A stretch of 64,000 bases of DNA from Mucilaginibacter celer. GTDB taxonomy: Bacteria > Bacteroidota > Bacteroidia > Sphingobacteriales > Sphingobacteriaceae. The position numbers and the translations under genes were made by a program. Below are positions 47,967 through 56,122 of the stretch, in pieces. Numbering within the stretch: the first letter of the stretch is position 1; the number at the start of each line of letters is the position of its first letter. The DNA lies in assembly GCF_003576455.2 (NCBI RefSeq), contig NZ_CP032869.1, forward strand, positions 5,456,001 through 5,520,000, written 5' to 3'. Under the pieces are notes generated by a model. That model saw only the letters and a list, made by a program, of their open reading frames with translations, was not told the origin of the DNA and did not search any database.

Positions 47967-49139
47967 ATGAAAAAGATAAGAGTTGCTTTTTTTGCCGAGA
48001 TATTAATTGAAGATTTTGACGGCGCGGTACGCACCATGTACCAGATCATTAAGCGCATTGATCGCCGCATCTTCGAGTTTTTGTTTATATACGGTGCCGG
48101 GCCCGACGATCTGCTGGGCTTTCCGTCGTTAAAAGTGCCGGCGCTTACGTTGCCCATCAATACCGGCTACACCATGGCCATCCCCGCCCTGGTTACCAGC
48201 GAACTGAAAGAGGAGATTGATAAATTTGCGCCCGATGTGGTGCATATAGCCACCCCATCGTTACTGGGTACTTTTGCGTTGAAGTATGCAACGCAGCGTA
48301 TGCTGCCCGTTATTTCCATTTACCATACCCATTTCATCTCGTATATTGATTATTACCTTAAACACACACCGTTTTTAATTAATAAGGTTAAACAGATGAT
48401 GTGCGATAGCCACCGCGCCTTCTATAACCAATGCGACCGTGTTTACGTGCCGGCAAACAGTATGAAGGATGAACTGGCCGATATTGGTGTAAATGCCTAC
48501 CGCATGAAGCTTTGGCAAAGGGGAATGGATAACCATCTTTTTTCGCCGGTAAATAGAAACGCCAAAGTGATAACTGCGCTTACTGGTAATAATAACCCTA
48601 CTATTTTGTTTGCAAGCCGCCTGGTTTGGGAAAAAAACCTGGAAACTTTATTTGAGGTTTATGCCCTGATGCAGGACAGGCATCCCGAAGTTAATTTTTT
48701 AATTGCCGGCGATGGCATAGCCCGTAAAGCCAGCGAGGCCCGCATGAAAAATGCCGTGTTTGTAGGTAAAGTTGATCATAAAACACTTTCGGTTTTATAT
48801 GCTTCGGCTTCTATATTCGTTTTCCCTTCTGTTTCGGAAGCTTATGGCAATGTGGTATTGGAAGCTATGGCATCGGGGCTGCCCTGTGTAATTGCCGATG
48901 GGGGCGGATCAAAGGATTTTATTGAGCAGGGCGTAAACGGTTTTAAATGCAAGCCCTACAATGCGGCATGTTATGTTGAAAAAATAGAAATCTTGCTGAG
49001 AAATAGTACCCTGCGCCAGCAATTTATTGAAGAGGGGCTCGAATACAGCAGTCGGTTAACCTGGGAACACCTTACTTCGGTATATTTTGATGATCTGGCA
49101 GAGATGGCCGGGCAGCATGTGCTTAGTGCGGTGGTGTAG
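47967..49139 (+). CDS. Glycosyltransferase family 4, glycolipid type
   Basis: A 390-residue GT-B fold transferase. The N-terminal acceptor domain has FAEILIEDFDGAVRTMYQII and HIATPSLLGTFALKYATQR, a pattern shared with the SqdX/MgtA group that glycosylates diacylglycerol. The C-terminal donor domain has SRLVWEKNLETL and the EX7E motif in SEAYGNVVLEAMASGLPCV. It is cytosolic or membrane-attached. Together with the upstream phosphodiesterase it suggests lipid headgroup replacement. Donor sugar and acceptor are unknown. Confidence 0.85.
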   Translation: MKKIRVAFFAEILIEDFDGAVRTMYQIIKRIDRRIFEFLFIYGAGPDDLLGFPSLKVPALTLPINTGYTMAIPALVTSELKEEIDKFAPDVVHIATPSLLGTFALKYATQRMLPVISIYHTHFISYIDYYLKHTPFLINKVKQMMCDSHRAFYNQCDRVYVPANSMKDELADIGVNAYRMKLWQRGMDNHLFSPVNRNAKVITALTGNNNPTILFASRLVWEKNLETLFEVYALMQDRHPEVNFLIAGDGIARKASEARMKNAVFVGKVDHKTLSVLYASASIFVFPSVSEAYGNVVLEAMASGLPCVIADGGGSKDFIEQGVNGFKCKPYNAACYVEKIEILLRNSTLRQQFIEEGLEYSSRLTWEHLTSVYFDDLAEMAGQHVLSAVV

Positions 49140-49196
49140 CGGCGCTCTTACTTTATCGGCCAATTATAACGCTTATGTTATAATCCGTTATAAATC

Positions 49197-49226
49197 TTGT
49201 ACTCCGTTTGGTATTTATTACTTTTG
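49197..49226 (+). promoter_or_regulatory. Promoter of the PfkB kinase gene
   Basis: TTG (49197-49199), 19 bp, TACTTTTG (49219-49226): exact Bacteroidetes consensus, with a leader of about 47 nt. Confidence 0.7.
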
Positions 49227-49277
49227 CTGTTTGCCTTAAATAAGGCTGGTTTTTCATCACCATAAACAGTAAAATTC

Positions 49278-50162
49278 ATGTACGATATTTGTTGCGTTGG
49301 GCATATAACATTAGATAAAGTGGTAACTCCACAGGCAGTAAAACACATGGCGGGGGGCACTTCGTTCTACTTTTCGAACGCTATCCGCAATATGGATGTG
49401 AGTTATGTGCTTGTTACTTCGCTTGCTTTAAGTGAAATGCCCGTTGTTGAAAAACTGCGCGACAAAGGCATTGAGGTAAATGCCACTAACGGCGGCGAAA
49501 CCGTTTATTTTGAAAATATCTACTCCGGCAACCAGGATCACCGTACCCAGCGCGTGCTTCAAAAAGCGGATCCTTTCGTTATCGATCAGCTAAATGGTAT
49601 CGAGGCTAACGTTTTTCATTTGGGCCCGCTATTGGCTGATGATATCTCGACAGAATTTATTAAAAAACTGGCACAACATGGCCAGCTTTCGCTTGATGCA
49701 CAGGGTTACCTGCGCAAGGTGGAAGATAAAAACGTAATCCCGGTTGACTGGCCAGAAAAACGCGAGGCTTTGCAATACATCACCACCCTTAAAGTTAATG
49801 AACACGAAATGGAAGTGCTTACCGGCATAACCGATATCCGCGAAGGTGCCAAAGTACTGAACGAATGGGGTGTTAAAGAAGTGGTTGTTACGCTTGGCAG
49901 CATGGGTTCTGTTATTTATGTAGATGGCATTTACTACACCATCCCCGCCTATAAACCAACCGAAATTGTTGATGCTACCGGTTGCGGTGATACTTATATG
50001 GCAGGTTATTTATTTCAACGCGCAAAAGGTAAAGACTACCAGGAAGCCGGTGAATTTGCTGCTGCTATGGCCAGTTTAAACATTCAAACATCAGGCCCTT
50101 TTGTAGGCACAGAAGAGGACGTGTTAGCGCTTTTGGCCGTTAATAAAGAGCTGAAAGCTTAA
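49278..50162 (+). CDS. PfkB family carbohydrate/nucleoside kinase
   Basis: A 294-residue ribokinase-type kinase. The N-terminal substrate-binding segment (CCVGHITLDKVVTP, HMAGGTSFYFSNAIRNM) and the C-terminal PfkB signature 2 with the catalytic base (VDATGCGDTYMAGYLFQRA) are present. The anion-hole Gly and Asp are intact, so it should be active. Fructokinase, ribokinase and inositol kinase are all possible. It is a single gene with its own consensus promoter. Confidence 0.85.
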   Translation: MYDICCVGHITLDKVVTPQAVKHMAGGTSFYFSNAIRNMDVSYVLVTSLALSEMPVVEKLRDKGIEVNATNGGETVYFENIYSGNQDHRTQRVLQKADPFVIDQLNGIEANVFHLGPLLADDISTEFIKKLAQHGQLSLDAQGYLRKVEDKNVIPVDWPEKREALQYITTLKVNEHEMEVLTGITDIREGAKVLNEWGVKEVVVTLGSMGSVIYVDGIYYTIPAYKPTEIVDATGCGDTYMAGYLFQRAKGKDYQEAGEFAAAMASLNIQTSGPFVGTEEDVLALLAVNKELKA

Positions 50163-50410
50163 GGCAGAAAGCCGAAAGGCAAATATTCCTGTTATTTACG
50201 ATTACGCAGAATAGACCATAGATCGGCGTGAAAGAAATTTTTTACGCCGGCATTGCTGTTGTGTTAATGCGCAAAATGAGGCATCGAAAATTTCTTCGCG
50301 CCATGCTTCGCCTGTACGTTCAAAATGAGGTTTATTTTAAATAAAAAAATCTTAAAAGCGAGGCCGGCGCATAATTAAGGCTCCTCTTTTAATCGCCGCC
50401 TCCTCTCCAA

Positions 50411-50426
50411 AGTGATCTACATCACA
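50411..50426. promoter_or_regulatory. CRP-type operator, distal site
   Basis: AGTGATCTACATCACA, a near-match to TGTGA-N6-TCACA. It is centred 48 bp upstream of the proximal site, about -90 from the predicted start. Confidence 0.65.
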
Positions 50427-50458
50427 TAATCTCCTCTTCCTGTTTCCACCCTTTACAA

Positions 50459-50474
50459 TGTGATCTACATCACG
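50459..50474. promoter_or_regulatory. CRP-type operator, proximal site
   Basis: TGTGATCTACATCACG matches TGTGA-N6-TCACA except at the last base. Its centre (50466.5) is about 41.5 bp before the start implied by the TACTTTG box at 50498-50504, the position used by class II activators. Confidence 0.7.
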
Positions 50475-50497
50475 TAGTTACCTCCGTTTCCCTGCCG

Positions 50498-50504
50498 TAC
50501 TTTG
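50498..50504 (+). promoter_or_regulatory. -7 box TACTTTG of the YceI operon
   Basis: A one-base-short version of TAnnTTTG with no TTG -33 at proper spacing, as expected of an activator-dependent promoter. Confidence 0.45.
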
Positions 50505-50545
50505 TGTTGTTAATTCAAACAAAGCATTATTAAAAACATAAGAAA

Positions 50546-51079
50546 ATGGAAACTAAAAATTTTGAAATCGCAAACAACCAGAGCCGTATCGAATGGATTG
50601 GCCGTAAAGTTACAGGTGCACATGATGGCACTATAAACATTGCCCGTGGTACTTTTAATGTAGCCGGTGGCAAATTAACCGGTGGTGAATTTACCATCGA
50701 TACCACCAGCATTAAAATACTGGATATTGAAGATGAAGCCACCAATGCACAGTTTGCCGGCCACCTGGCATCTGATGATTTTTTCGCTATCGAAAAATAT
50801 CCGGAAGCTACTTTGGTTATCACATCAGTTGCTCCAAAAACTGCCGAAGCGTATCAGGTTGAAGGCAACCTAACCATTAAAGGCATTACCCATCCTATTG
50901 CTTTTGATGCAGCGGTAAACATCAGCGCTGATACATTAACCGCTACCGGCAAAATCACTATTGATCGTACCAAATACGAAATGAAATTCCGCTCGGGTAA
51001 TTTCTTCCAAAACCTGGGCGATACCCTCATCTACAATGATTTTGATCTGAACATATCTGTAACCGCAAAAGCTGCTTAA
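50546..51079 (+). CDS. YceI family lipocalin-like protein
   Basis: A 177-residue YceI-type protein, a beta-barrel that binds isoprenoid-like lipids in known members. Family features include IEWIGRKVTGAHDGTI, GEFTIDTTSIKILD, a His-bearing HLASDDFFAIEKYPEATL and the closing TLIYNDFDLNISVTA. It has no signal peptide, unlike periplasmic E. coli YceI, so it is predicted to be cytosolic. It leads a six-gene operon of stress or detoxification type behind two CRP-type operators. The ligand is unknown. Confidence 0.88.
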   Translation: METKNFEIANNQSRIEWIGRKVTGAHDGTINIARGTFNVAGGKLTGGEFTIDTTSIKILDIEDEATNAQFAGHLASDDFFAIEKYPEATLVITSVAPKTAEAYQVEGNLTIKGITHPIAFDAAVNISADTLTATGKITIDRTKYEMKFRSGNFFQNLGDTLIYNDFDLNISVTAKAA

Positions 51080-51108
51080 CCGGCAGCTTTGCAGAAATTA
51101 AAACAGCC

Positions 51109-51327
51109 ATGCCATACGTAAAAATTGAAGTAACCCGCGAAGGCGTTACCAAACAGCAAAAACAACAAATTATAAAAGGTGTAACCGAGGTAATTACCAA
51201 CACCCTTAATAAAGACCCACATTTAACACACGTAGTAATACAGGAAATTGACCTCGACGACTGGGGCTATGCCGGCGAACAGGTTTCAGAGCTCCGCGCT
51301 AAAGGTATCACTGCCGATAAAAATTAA
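51109..51327 (+). CDS. 4-Oxalocrotonate tautomerase family protein
   Basis: A 72-residue tautomerase. After removal of Met the N-terminal residue is Pro, the catalytic base of the family (MPYVKIEVTREG). The conserved segment HVVIQEIDLDDWGYAGEQV is the usual C-terminal strand-loop. The length is normal for a small 4-OT subunit, which forms hexamers. The substrate is unknown; in this operon it may handle reactive carbonyl compounds. It is 29 bp after yceI and 8 bp before the SDR. Confidence 0.88.
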   Translation: MPYVKIEVTREGVTKQQKQQIIKGVTEVITNTLNKDPHLTHVVIQEIDLDDWGYAGEQVSELRAKGITADKN

Positions 51328-51335
51328 ATCACATC

Positions 51336-52070
51336 ATGAAAACACAAACAGTAATAGTAACCGGAGCATCATCCGGCATAGGTAAAGAAGTTGCAAGGCA
51401 CTTTTTAGCCAACGGCGATAATGTTGTAATCAACTCCGCCACCGCCGAAAAACTGGAACAGGTATACAACGAACTTGGTGCCGGTCCGAACCTTGCTATG
51501 GTAGCAGGCAACGTAAAAGATAAAACTACAGGCGAACAACTGGTAGCCACCGCCATCGAAAAATTTGGTTCTGTTGATGTATTGGTAAACAATGCCGGGA
51601 TTTTTGGAACCAAACCGTTTTTGGAAGTTGACGAAGCTTACCTTGATAGTTTTTTAGATACCAACCTTAAAGGTACATTTTTCACCACCCAGGCAGCTAT
51701 CCCTCAAATGCTTAAACAAAAACAAGGTGTTGTTATTAACATTGGTACGCCGCTGGTAAATAAAGCTTTTGGCGGAGTGCCTGCTACAGCGCCAATATCA
51801 AGCAAAGGTGCTATCCACGCACTTACCCTGCAATTGGCAGCCGAGTTTGGTAAAAGCAATATCCGTGTAAATACGGTTGCACCCGGCGTGATCCGTACAC
51901 CAATGCATGCCGAAAATGCCGACGACAGCGCCGGCATCCATTTGTTAAACCGCGTGGGCGAAGTTGAAGACGTTGCCGAAATGGTTTACACCGTTGCCAA
52001 AAGCAAATTCATAACCGGCGCAATTATTAATGTTGACGGAGGTACCGCTGCGGGGCATAACCTTAATTAA
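51336..52070 (+). CDS. SDR family oxidoreductase with altered active site
   Basis: A 244-residue SDR. The cofactor motif is TGASSGIGK and the NNAGIF motif is intact. The active-site segment reads TAPISSKGAIHALTLQL, so Lys is kept but the catalytic Tyr position appears to be Pro. The C-terminal part is standard (RVNTVAPGVIRTPM; GAIINVDGGTAAG). It may act by a different general acid or bind cofactor only. It sits in the middle of the operon with 8- and 24-bp gaps. Confidence 0.85.
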   Translation: MKTQTVIVTGASSGIGKEVARHFLANGDNVVINSATAEKLEQVYNELGAGPNLAMVAGNVKDKTTGEQLVATAIEKFGSVDVLVNNAGIFGTKPFLEVDEAYLDSFLDTNLKGTFFTTQAAIPQMLKQKQGVVINIGTPLVNKAFGGVPATAPISSKGAIHALTLQLAAEFGKSNIRVNTVAPGVIRTPMHAENADDSAGIHLLNRVGEVEDVAEMVYTVAKSKFITGAIINVDGGTAAGHNLN

Positions 52071-52093
52071 TAAATCACTTCAGCATCATATTA

Positions 52094-52224
52094 TGAAAAC
52101 TCTTCTTTCTGCTGTGCTTTTATCATGTAGTATTGCTGTAGCTTCGGCACAGCAGAAAGTTGATAGCAAACGCAACAAATTATCAATATCATGGAAACTG
52201 CAAAAAACGATTCACTGGCTATAA
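52094..52224 (+). pseudogene. Signal-peptide ORF out of frame with the NTF2 gene
   Basis: A short frame of 43 codons begins with a clear signal peptide (KTLLSAVLLSCSIAVASAQQ) and then runs out of frame into the NTF2 gene. It looks like the 5' end of a gene whose remaining part was lost or frameshifted. The NTF2 frame starts at 52191 in another phase. Either a frameshift broke an exported NTF2 protein, or this is a remnant of a different gene. Confidence 0.5.
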
Positions 52225-52568
52225 GCCAGGTACTGGATACTTATTTTAAAGCAATATATGAAGGCGATGCCCAACTTTTAGGCAGCACTTTTAATAAAGG
52301 CACTTTGCTTTTTGGCGATATAAAAGGCGTGCCTTACGCCAAAACTCTCGATCAATATCTTGATGGTGTTGCAAACCGCCAAAGCCCCAAAGATTCGGGT
52401 AAACCTTATAAGGGAGAAATTATTTCTATCGATGTAATTAACTCGATAGCAGTGGCGAAAGTAAGCGTACAGATGTATGATTTTATTTACAATGATTTAC
52501 TTTCGTTTCATAAAATAGATAACCGGTGGCTGATTGTCAACAAAATGATTACCGACACCTCTAAATAA
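52191..52568 (+). CDS. NTF2-like (SnoaL/lumazine-binding) family protein
   Basis: A 125-residue NTF2-fold protein (DSLAISQVLDTYFKAIYEGD, FNKGTLLFGDIKGVPYAK, IAVAKVSVQMYDFIYNDLLS, RWLIVNKMITD). Such proteins are small alpha+beta cones that bind or convert small molecules; the exact role is unknown. In the present frame it starts with METAKND and lacks a signal peptide, so it is cytosolic unless the overlapping signal-peptide frame just upstream is the true 5' end through a frameshift. It is 10 bp from the NMO gene. Confidence 0.8.
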   Translation: METAKNDSLAISQVLDTYFKAIYEGDAQLLGSTFNKGTLLFGDIKGVPYAKTLDQYLDGVANRQSPKDSGKPYKGEIISIDVINSIAVAKVSVQMYDFIYNDLLSFHKIDNRWLIVNKMITDTSK

Positions 52569-52578
52569 AAATATAATT

Positions 52579-53667
52579 ATGTGGTACAATACAAAAGCAG
52601 CCGGGGTGCTGGGTATTCAGTATCCTATTTTACAGGGGCCGTTTGGCGGCAACCTGTCAACCGTTAAGCTGGCGGCAACCGTATCAAACATGGGCGGCCT
52701 TGGTGGATACGGGGCTTATACGCTTAGTCCTGATGAGATCATCAATATCGATCAGCAAATAAAAGCAGCAACTGATAAACCTTATAATATTAATCTCTGG
52801 GTATCTAACAGTGATGTGCCAACCGGCGGTATTACCGATGCCGTTTACGAAAACACCAAGGCCCTTTTTAAACCGTATTTTGATGAGCTTGACATACCGC
52901 TGCCACCCAAGCCTGCATCTTTGTTTTCAACGTTCGAGGATCAGGTCGGGGCTTTGTTAGCCACTCGTCCACCGGCATTCAGTTTTATGTTTGGCATCCC
53001 CTCACAAACACTTTTGGATGAGTTTCGTAAGTTAAACATTCCGGTTATGGGTGCAGCCACTACACTTGATGAGGCAATTGCTTTAGAAAACGCTGGTGTT
53101 GATCTGATCATCGCCTCGGGCTTTGAGGCTGGCGGGCATAGGCCATCTTTCCTCGATAAATCTGAAAACTCATTAATGGGCACCTTTTCCCTGGTGCAGG
53201 TAATCAAAGAAAAAGTAAAAACACCCATCATTGCCGCCGGCGGTATAGCCAATGGTAAAGGCATAGCTGCAGCGCTGGCTTTGGGGGCAAGCGCGGTACA
53301 GATAGGCACAGCATTCCTGGCCACCGAAGAATCGAACATTACCGAATTTTACCGGCAAACTCTTCTATCCGAGAAATCAAACCATACCATATTAACCCGT
53401 GCATTTACCGGGCGCTTAGGCCGCGGTATCCGCAACCGCGTTAGCTCGGATATGGTTGGTAATGAAACCGAATTACTGCCATTCCCCCTGCAAACGCAGT
53501 TCATATCGTCGTTACGGAAAGCTGCGTTTGATAAGCAGCAAACCGATATGATATTGTTTTGGAGCGGGCAGATTGCCCCGGTATTGAAACATACCAAAGC
53601 TGCCGACCTGATGCAATCGCTCATCACCGAAACCAACGACTACTTTAATCAAACTTATAAAAACTAA
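52579..53667 (+). CDS. Nitronate monooxygenase family flavoenzyme
   Basis: A 362-residue NMO/2-nitropropane dioxygenase type protein, an FMN-binding TIM barrel that oxidises alkyl nitronates (or an enoyl reductase-like relative). Motifs are the N-terminal GIQYPILQGPFGG, VSNMGGLGGYGAYTL, the catalytic-region ASGFEAGGHRPS with the conserved His, IAAGGIANGKGIAAALALGA and the FMN phosphate region GIRNRV. It is part of the YceI operon; 3 bp separate it from the MBL gene. Confidence 0.87.
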   Translation: MWYNTKAAGVLGIQYPILQGPFGGNLSTVKLAATVSNMGGLGGYGAYTLSPDEIINIDQQIKAATDKPYNINLWVSNSDVPTGGITDAVYENTKALFKPYFDELDIPLPPKPASLFSTFEDQVGALLATRPPAFSFMFGIPSQTLLDEFRKLNIPVMGAATTLDEAIALENAGVDLIIASGFEAGGHRPSFLDKSENSLMGTFSLVQVIKEKVKTPIIAAGGIANGKGIAAALALGASAVQIGTAFLATEESNITEFYRQTLLSEKSNHTILTRAFTGRLGRGIRNRVSSDMVGNETELLPFPLQTQFISSLRKAAFDKQQTDMILFWSGQIAPVLKHTKAADLMQSLITETNDYFNQTYKN

Positions 53668-53670
53668 ACC

Positions 53671-54432
53671 ATGAAAAACCCTGTAAGCGTAACCTACCTT
53701 GGCGGCCCTACCATTATCCTCGAAATCGGCGGCTTTAGGATCATGACCGATCCTACGCTCGATCCTGAAGGTGAAACTTTCCATAACCCCACCTACTGGA
53801 AAACCGAAGGGCCGGCAATAACAGATATTGGCCATATTGATATGGTACTGCTAAGCCACGATCAGCATAATGATAACCTGGATAATGCGGGAAGAGAATT
53901 ACTTAAAACCGTTAAGCAAACGCTTACCACGCATATAGGTGCCCAACGTTTACAGGGAACAGCCAAAGGTTTAGCACCATGGGAAAGCATCACCATTACC
54001 TCGCCCGAAGGTGATGAAATTACAATCACAGCAACTCCAGCCCGCCACGGCCCTACCGGCGTTGAAAAATTAACCGGCGAAGTGATAGGCTTTTTGGTGG
54101 CTGTAAAAGGAGATGCAAACCTGCAGGTTTATATTACCGGCGATACTGTATTTTATGAAGGTGTAAAGGAAGTTGCCGAAAGGTTTGATCCTCAATATGT
54201 TTTCATTTTCGCGGGAGCAGCCAAACCCCGCGGGCCATTTAATGTAACCATGGGTACTAACGATGCCATTGATACGGCCTTTGCTTTTCCACAGGCTACC
54301 ATTATCCCGGTGCATTTTGAGGGATGGTCGCACTATACGGAAACCGGGGATATGTTGAGGCAATCGTTCAAGGCATTGGGCATTGATGACAGGCTTAATA
54401 TTTTGGAGCCGGGGAAGAAAACAGATTTGTAA
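53671..54432 (+). CDS. Metallo-beta-lactamase fold hydrolase (UlaG/YtnP-like)
   Basis: A 253-residue MBL-fold protein. The metal motif reads SHDQHNDN (HxHxDN), followed by ARHGPTG, the Asp of TGDTVFYEG and the His of IPVHFEGWSH, so a two-metal centre can form. The N-terminal beta strands are standard (VTYLGGPTIILEIGG, then FRIMTDPTLDPEG). It resembles the UlaG-type branch rather than beta-lactamases. Last gene of the operon; a lipid, lactone or phosphodiester substrate is possible. Confidence 0.87.
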   Translation: MKNPVSVTYLGGPTIILEIGGFRIMTDPTLDPEGETFHNPTYWKTEGPAITDIGHIDMVLLSHDQHNDNLDNAGRELLKTVKQTLTTHIGAQRLQGTAKGLAPWESITITSPEGDEITITATPARHGPTGVEKLTGEVIGFLVAVKGDANLQVYITGDTVFYEGVKEVAERFDPQYVFIFAGAAKPRGPFNVTMGTNDAIDTAFAFPQATIIPVHFEGWSHYTETGDMLRQSFKALGIDDRLNILEPGKKTDL

Positions 54433-54840
54433 TTTGCTATTTAAGAAAATCTTATCGGGGGCTTAACGTCGTGCCGAATTTATTTCGGCATCCCACAGGA
54501 CAGGCAGGTGATTCGCGCATGGTTGCTTAGCGGGTGGGGTGCTGAAACAAGTTACCCATGACATAATTAAAAAAGTTTGTCATCCTGAGCGATAGCGAAG
54601 GATCTTCTACAACAAGCATGGCGGCTATACAGGGCGAAGAAGATGCTTCGTTCCTCAGCATGACAAAGGTGAAAATGTCATATCTCCTTCAGATGCCGCG
54701 ACTTTTACTTACTCAGCATGACGTGGGTCTTTGAGCATAGGTACATTGCACCTTACGTGCAAAAATTATCGTACACAAAATCTCATTGTGTCATAAAAAC
54801 ACTTATATTGTGATCACCAACCGGTAAACCCAACAAAGCC
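54433..54840. other. Gene-free stretch with repeats
   Basis: Contains a palindromic repeat (54579-54666) and a GCCGAATTTATTTCGGCA inverted repeat near 54473. TTGCACCTTACGTGCAA (54746-54762) is a small perfect palindrome that could be an operator of the nucleoside hydrolase gene. Confidence 0.65.
54579..54666. repeat. Interspersed palindromic repeat, family C
   Basis: Starts TGTCATCCTGAGCGATAGCG and ends TTCCTCAGCATGACA, about 88 bp with an inner GAAGGATCTTCTAC / GAAGAAGATGCTTC pair. A single copy is present here, but this kind of sequence is common in related genomes. Confidence 0.7.
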
Positions 54841-55860
54841 ATGTTTAAAACCAAATCGCTGCTTTTTTTGCTGTTGATGATCGCATCTCCATTATTTTTA
54901 TTTGCACAGGTTAATCCCGCTTTTAAAGCCATCAAACCCCGTTTCAGGGTAATTATGGATAATGATTTCGGCGGAGATCCAGATGGTTTATTTGCGCTCA
55001 CACATTTGGTATTGTCACCCTCGGTAGAGGTGCGCGGCATTATCGGCTCGCACCTCAACGCTAATGATGGCTTCGACAAATCAAAAACACAGGCCGATAA
55101 TGCGGTTAAAAAAGCGGCCGAGCTGTTAACCGTTTTAAAAATGAAAGACCGTTTCCCGCTTGTGGCAGGCTCCAACACAGCCATGGTTAACGATACCTCG
55201 CCAGTTAAAAGTGCGGCTGTAGATCTGATCATTAAAGAAGCATCACGTACCGATACATCTTTACCCTTGTACATCCTTTGCGGCGCAGGGCTTACCGAAA
55301 TAGCATCAGCCGTATTAACCGATCCCAAAATTGCCGATAAGGTTACCTTGGTTTGGATAGGCGGCCCGGAATATTTGGATATTGCCATTCCGCCGCCAAA
55401 TTACAGCAATCCCGAATACAACCTCAATATTGATATAGCTGCAGCAAGGGCTGTGTTTAATCACTCACAGCTAAAGCTTTGGCAAATACCAAGGGATGGT
55501 TATCGCCAGGCTATATTGCCATGGTCGGAGTTGCATACTAAAATAAAGCCGCAGGGCGAAACGGGTAAATACCTGGCCGATGTGCTTGAAAGTTTGATGC
55601 TGCGCATTCAGCAATATAAGCTTAACCTGGGCGAGGTTTATATTTTAGGCGATAGTCCGCTGGTGTTGCTAACTGCATTGCAATCATCGTTCGAGGCCGA
55701 TCCATCGTCAAGTGAGTATGTGTTGAAACCTTGTCCGCTTATTAACGCGCAGGGCGGGTATGAATATAATGCTCATGGCCGCAACATCCGGGTTTACCGG
55801 CGGTTGGATATCAACCTGATGTTTAATGATTTTTTTGCGAAGCTGGAGTTGAATAGATAA
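54841..55860 (+). CDS. Secreted nucleoside hydrolase-like protein
   Basis: A 339-residue exported hydrolase with a signal peptide (FLLLMIASPLFLFAQ). The calcium-binding N-terminal motif is DNDFGGDPDG, close to the DxDxxxDD of inosine-uridine hydrolases but with different spacing. The later LYILCGAGLTEIASAV and DSPLVLLTAL segments fit the fold. The expected reaction is cleavage of N-glycosidic bonds of nucleosides, here outside the cytoplasm; a different glycosidic substrate is possible given the altered motif. It is a single gene after the repeat-rich stretch. Confidence 0.82.
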   Translation: MFKTKSLLFLLLMIASPLFLFAQVNPAFKAIKPRFRVIMDNDFGGDPDGLFALTHLVLSPSVEVRGIIGSHLNANDGFDKSKTQADNAVKKAAELLTVLKMKDRFPLVAGSNTAMVNDTSPVKSAAVDLIIKEASRTDTSLPLYILCGAGLTEIASAVLTDPKIADKVTLVWIGGPEYLDIAIPPPNYSNPEYNLNIDIAAARAVFNHSQLKLWQIPRDGYRQAILPWSELHTKIKPQGETGKYLADVLESLMLRIQQYKLNLGEVYILGDSPLVLLTALQSSFEADPSSSEYVLKPCPLINAQGGYEYNAHGRNIRVYRRLDINLMFNDFFAKLELNR

Positions 55861-55915
55861 GACGCTAATTGGCATTCATCTGTAAAACAGTTAAAGAAAA
55901 TTGCCATAGCCCTCA

Positions 55916-56010
55916 CGTCATTGCGAGGTACGAGGCAATCGCACGGAAGCAGAGGGGCTATGCAAATCCGCCCTGCATTGTTCGCGATTGCTTCGTACCT
56001 CGCAATGGCG
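55916..56010. repeat. Interspersed palindromic repeat, family A copy 2
   Basis: CGTCATTGCGAGGTACGAGG to CTTCGTACCTCGCAATGGCG, with the middle GGCTATGCAAATCCGCCCTG, same as the copy at 31329-31423. Confidence 0.85.
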
Positions 56011-56122
56011 GCTTCGATATATTTTCTAAGCAGTCTGCAAATTTCCGCTTATAAACCGCTGCTTTAGTATTTATCGCAAACCCATCTAAATAATAATTTT
56101 ATCCCTGGCATACTATACAACA

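Larger units (their letters stand above)
50163..50545. other. Intergenic stretch with operators of the YceI operon
   Basis: The left part (50222-50335) has an imperfect inverted repeat (GGCGTGAAAGAAATTT / AAATTTCTTCGCGCC) and two CAAAATGAGG units. The right part holds two CRP-type palindromes and a promoter (listed separately). No protein gene. Confidence 0.7.
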
